64,000 bases of DNA from contig NZ_CP089979.1 in NCBI RefSeq assembly GCF_021389935.1, positions 3,825,001 to 3,889,000 on the forward strand. Reading direction: 5' to 3'. This document shows positions 61,782 to 64,000 of this stretch, piece after piece. The stretch comes from Fulvivirga ligni. Lineage in GTDB: Bacteria; Bacteroidota; Bacteroidia; Cytophagales; Cyclobacteriaceae. The notes below the pieces were generated by a model. That model had not been told where the DNA came from, searched no databases, and was given only the letters and a program-made list of their open reading frames with translations. The position numbers and the translations under genes were made by a program. Every line of letters begins with the position of its first letter. Position 1 is the first letter of the stretch.

Positions 61782-64000
61782 CTATTCAGATTTTAAGTGC
61801 TCTACTGGGTTGGCTCTAATGCTTTTCAGTATCTGAGAAAGAGATGTAATCAGAGCAATGACCAGGAGAGTTGATAATGGCAGTACATAATAATATGCCC
61901 CCACTCCTATTTTTGACGCATATTGCTGAAGCCATAGAGCTGATAGATAGTAAAAGACGGGAAAGCTTAATGCCGAGCTTAGAATAATGAGCAGAATATA
62001 TTTCTGAGTGAGCACTTTACTTAGATCAATGGCACTTGCACCTAATACTTTTCTTATACTCAGCTCTTTCATTCTCAGGTTAGCATTATAATTGGCTAGC
62101 CCCATCAGCCCCAGGCATGCCAGAAATATGGCTAACACTGAAAATCCCATTAAAGCCTGTAGCAGGCGATGATCTGCCTGAAACTGGTGCATCATATGAT
62201 CATCTATGAAGAAGTATTCAAAAGGCTTATCTGGAAATAGCTTTTCCCACTCTGTTCTCGTAGCTTCAATGGCCTCCTTATAATTACCTTGTTGGAAAGC
62301 TACCGACAAGAAGGACTTATGCCCATGAACGAGCGTGTACATGGTAGCTTCAATTTTACTTCTCGGGGAAACCATGTGAAAGTCTTCCAAAACTCCAATA
62401 ATTGTGGTTTCTGAGCCAAACAAGCTTAGCTTCCTTCCAATAGCCTTTTCTGTGTCCTGATAGCCCATGTCAGATGCCATCTTCTTATTAATAACCAGTT
62501 GATTTAAAGGATGTAATTCATCCTCAGCTTGGTAAAATCTACCTGCCAGAAGCTTTATGTCATACACTTTAGCAAAATTTTCATCAATCATGGTGCGGGC
62601 GGCGCTTATTCTAGTGTCATTACCAAGGTCTATTTGTCCGACCCAGCTATAATCCTGGCCAGGAATATTGGAACTGATTGTGGCTGCTTCTATACTCGGA
62701 TAATCAGATAGTTCTTTGCCCAATAGATGAAATTTATCGAGATAAGTAGTGTCCATGTTTTCCTGAACGGTTTCATAAGATTTGACCACCATAACATTTT
62801 GGTTAAAATCTTTGCTGAGGTCCACTATGTAATTGATCTGTGAATACACCAAAAGAGCCATGGCACATAGCAGCATGGCTATACCAAACTGAAAAGTCAT
62901 CAGTACAGAGCGGAAGGAATACTTTTTGGTTCTATTGCCTCCTTCTTTCAATAGTCTCGAGGGGGCAAATCGACTAAGAACTAAGGATGGATAAAATCCT
63001 GCTAAAAGGGTAATTACAATAGTGCTTAAGCTGAGGTACCCATAAAATCTGGCGTTCATCCACCAATCCGTTTTAATAGCACTTCCCATCCAGTGATTGA
63101 AGAGAGGCGTACTCAGCTGAATAGCAGTAACTGCTAAAATATGAGCCAACAACACCATACAGAATGATTCTAATAAAAACTGTAATCGGAGTTGAAACTG
63201 GCTGGAGCCAATAACTTTACGCACACCTACCTCTCGAGACCGCTCCAGAGAGCTGGAGGTTGAGAGGTTGATGTAATTAAATATGGCTATCATCAAAATA
63301 GCAATGGCTATGACTAGCAGAGCATTGACTACCTTTCCGTTACCATTGGCCTCCGTTTCTCCCCGAAGATTAGAATTGAGGTGAATATCTGTTAGCGGTT
63401 GTAAACTTATCTCTGAACTCAAGTTCTTGCCTTTGTTGTAGTCTTCCAGGTAGGCTTTAGAGAAGTTATTGACCTTAGCTTCCAACGCTTCAGGATCAAC
63501 GTTCCTATCAGTTAAAACATAAGTATAAAAGCCATCCCAGGATTTAAGGCTCCTGTCTCCATAAACTTTCGCCCAACTCATGAGCATATTAAAATGTAGG
63601 TGACTGTTAGCCGGAATATCTTTAAAAACTGCTGTTATTTCATAGTTAGGATTAAACATTCCTTGCCATTGTAACTGCTCGCCTACAACATCAGTTGTAT
63701 TGAAAACTTTCCGGGCCAGTGATTCTGATATAATCAGTTTGTTGGGCAGACTCAATGCTGAATGCAAATCTCCGGCTACAGCTTCCAGGTCAAAAATATC
63801 AATAAAAGAACTGTCTGTAAGAAAAATAGAGTTCTCCGAAAAACTATCCTCTCCATCATTATAAGTGAACACAGGCTCATATTCTGATGCAATATTGAAC
63901 AGTCTGCATGTATTCTCTATCTCTGGCAGAGCACGCTGAAGCTCCAAGCCTAATTCAGGAAAAACCGAAGCACGTTGATAAGATTCTTCACCGTTGACAG
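61782..64000 (-). CDS. ABC transporter permease (MacB/FtsX family), N-terminus outside window
   Basis: At least 739 residues. The reading frame is open through position 64000, with VNGEESYQRASVFPEL preceding the first internal TTG start, as expected for the MacB periplasmic domain after TM1, so the true start is to the right of the window. Conserved points are SSLERSREVGVRKVIGSS and NANLRMKELSIRKVLGAS, both FtsX signatures, and the end NPVEHLKSE. It is a paralogue of the next gene (7-bp gap). A possible role in outer-membrane-directed export or signalling; unknown. Confidence 0.9.
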   Translation of the reverse strand, partial: VNGEESYQRASVFPELGLELQRALPEIENTCRLFNIASEYEPVFTYNDGEDSFSENSIFLTDSSFIDIFDLEAVAGDLHSALSLPNKLIISESLARKVFNTTDVVGEQLQWQGMFNPNYEITAVFKDIPANSHLHFNMLMSWAKVYGDRSLKSWDGFYTYVLTDRNVDPEALEAKVNNFSKAYLEDYNKGKNLSSEISLQPLTDIHLNSNLRGETEANGNGKVVNALLVIAIAILMIAIFNYINLSTSSSLERSREVGVRKVIGSSQFQLRLQFLLESFCMVLLAHILAVTAIQLSTPLFNHWMGSAIKTDWWMNARFYGYLSLSTIVITLLAGFYPSLVLSRFAPSRLLKEGGNRTKKYSFRSVLMTFQFGIAMLLCAMALLVYSQINYIVDLSKDFNQNVMVVKSYETVQENMDTTYLDKFHLLGKELSDYPSIEAATISSNIPGQDYSWVGQIDLGNDTRISAARTMIDENFAKVYDIKLLAGRFYQAEDELHPLNQLVINKKMASDMGYQDTEKAIGRKLSLFGSETTIIGVLEDFHMVSPRSKIEATMYTLVHGHKSFLSVAFQQGNYKEAIEATRTEWEKLFPDKPFEYFFIDDHMMHQFQADHRLLQALMGFSVLAIFLACLGLMGLANYNANLRMKELSIRKVLGASAIDLSKVLTQKYILLIILSSALSFPVFYYLSALWLQQYASKIGVGAYYYVLPLSTLLVIALITSLSQILKSIRANPVEHLKSE

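Overview
The window looks like chromosomal DNA of a Bacteroidota species, most likely a Cytophagales bacterium related to Fulvivirga, Roseivirga or Marivirga; the genus is a guess from gene content. Supporting signs are a type IX secretion C-terminal sorting domain, many short-signal lipoproteins, large FtsX/MacB-type permeases (one with a permease prefix domain beside a PadR regulator), carboxypeptidase-regulatory and TonB-like proteins, few Shine-Dalgarno sequences, and promoters of the Bacteroidota form TTTG-N19..21-TAnnTTTG.

Layout. 0-7.9 kb: the N-terminus of a type I restriction-modification methylase (hsdM) runs off the left edge, followed by a GT-B glycosyltransferase-like gene with a small overlapping gene, a lipoprotein with kinase-like motifs, a PadR/FtsX-permease pair, and a GxxExxY gene among degenerate 40-bp repeats. 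7.9-13.1 kb: an NAD-salvage locus with a nucleotidyltransferase-like/methyltransferase fusion, an NrtR-type Nudix regulator, a bifunctional NMN adenylyltransferase-Nudix protein, nicotinamide phosphoribosyltransferase and a small HAD-like protein. Four copies of a 21-bp palindrome lie on the two promoters, pointing to an autoregulated NrtR regulon. 13.2-23.3 kb: a LOG-family nucleotide hydrolase, a lipoprotein/DUF3160/CapA operon, a papain-family lipoprotein, and a type IX-secreted protein interrupted by a frameshift in a run of ten T.

23.5-42.3 kb is the most striking block. A GntR-controlled ABC exporter operon is followed by an operon for an ABC ATPase, an ABC permease fused to a degenerate M1-peptidase-like domain and a golvesin-like domain, TolC, a membrane-fusion lipoprotein, an RND pump, and a 1567-residue protein in which a complete RND pump is fused to a complete ABC ATPase. 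A further small ABC permease follows. This looks like a hybrid RND/ABC envelope export machine.

41-45.8 kb is repeat-rich: five full copies of a ~113-bp long-inverted-repeat element surround a REP-associated tyrosine transposase (RAYT), with DUF2293, DUF1456 and a Vms1-like (VLRF1) release factor between them. 45.8-64 kb holds mostly housekeeping and surface genes: DEAD-box helicase, TlpA-like thioredoxin with a TonB-domain protein, TruA, a zinc-ribbon SDR, a GNAT, a GH5 glycosidase, a transglutaminase-like protein, a sugar-dehydrogenase-like lipoprotein, a hybrid histidine kinase, and two tandem FtsX permeases, the second running off the right edge. I found no tRNA, rRNA or CRISPR array.
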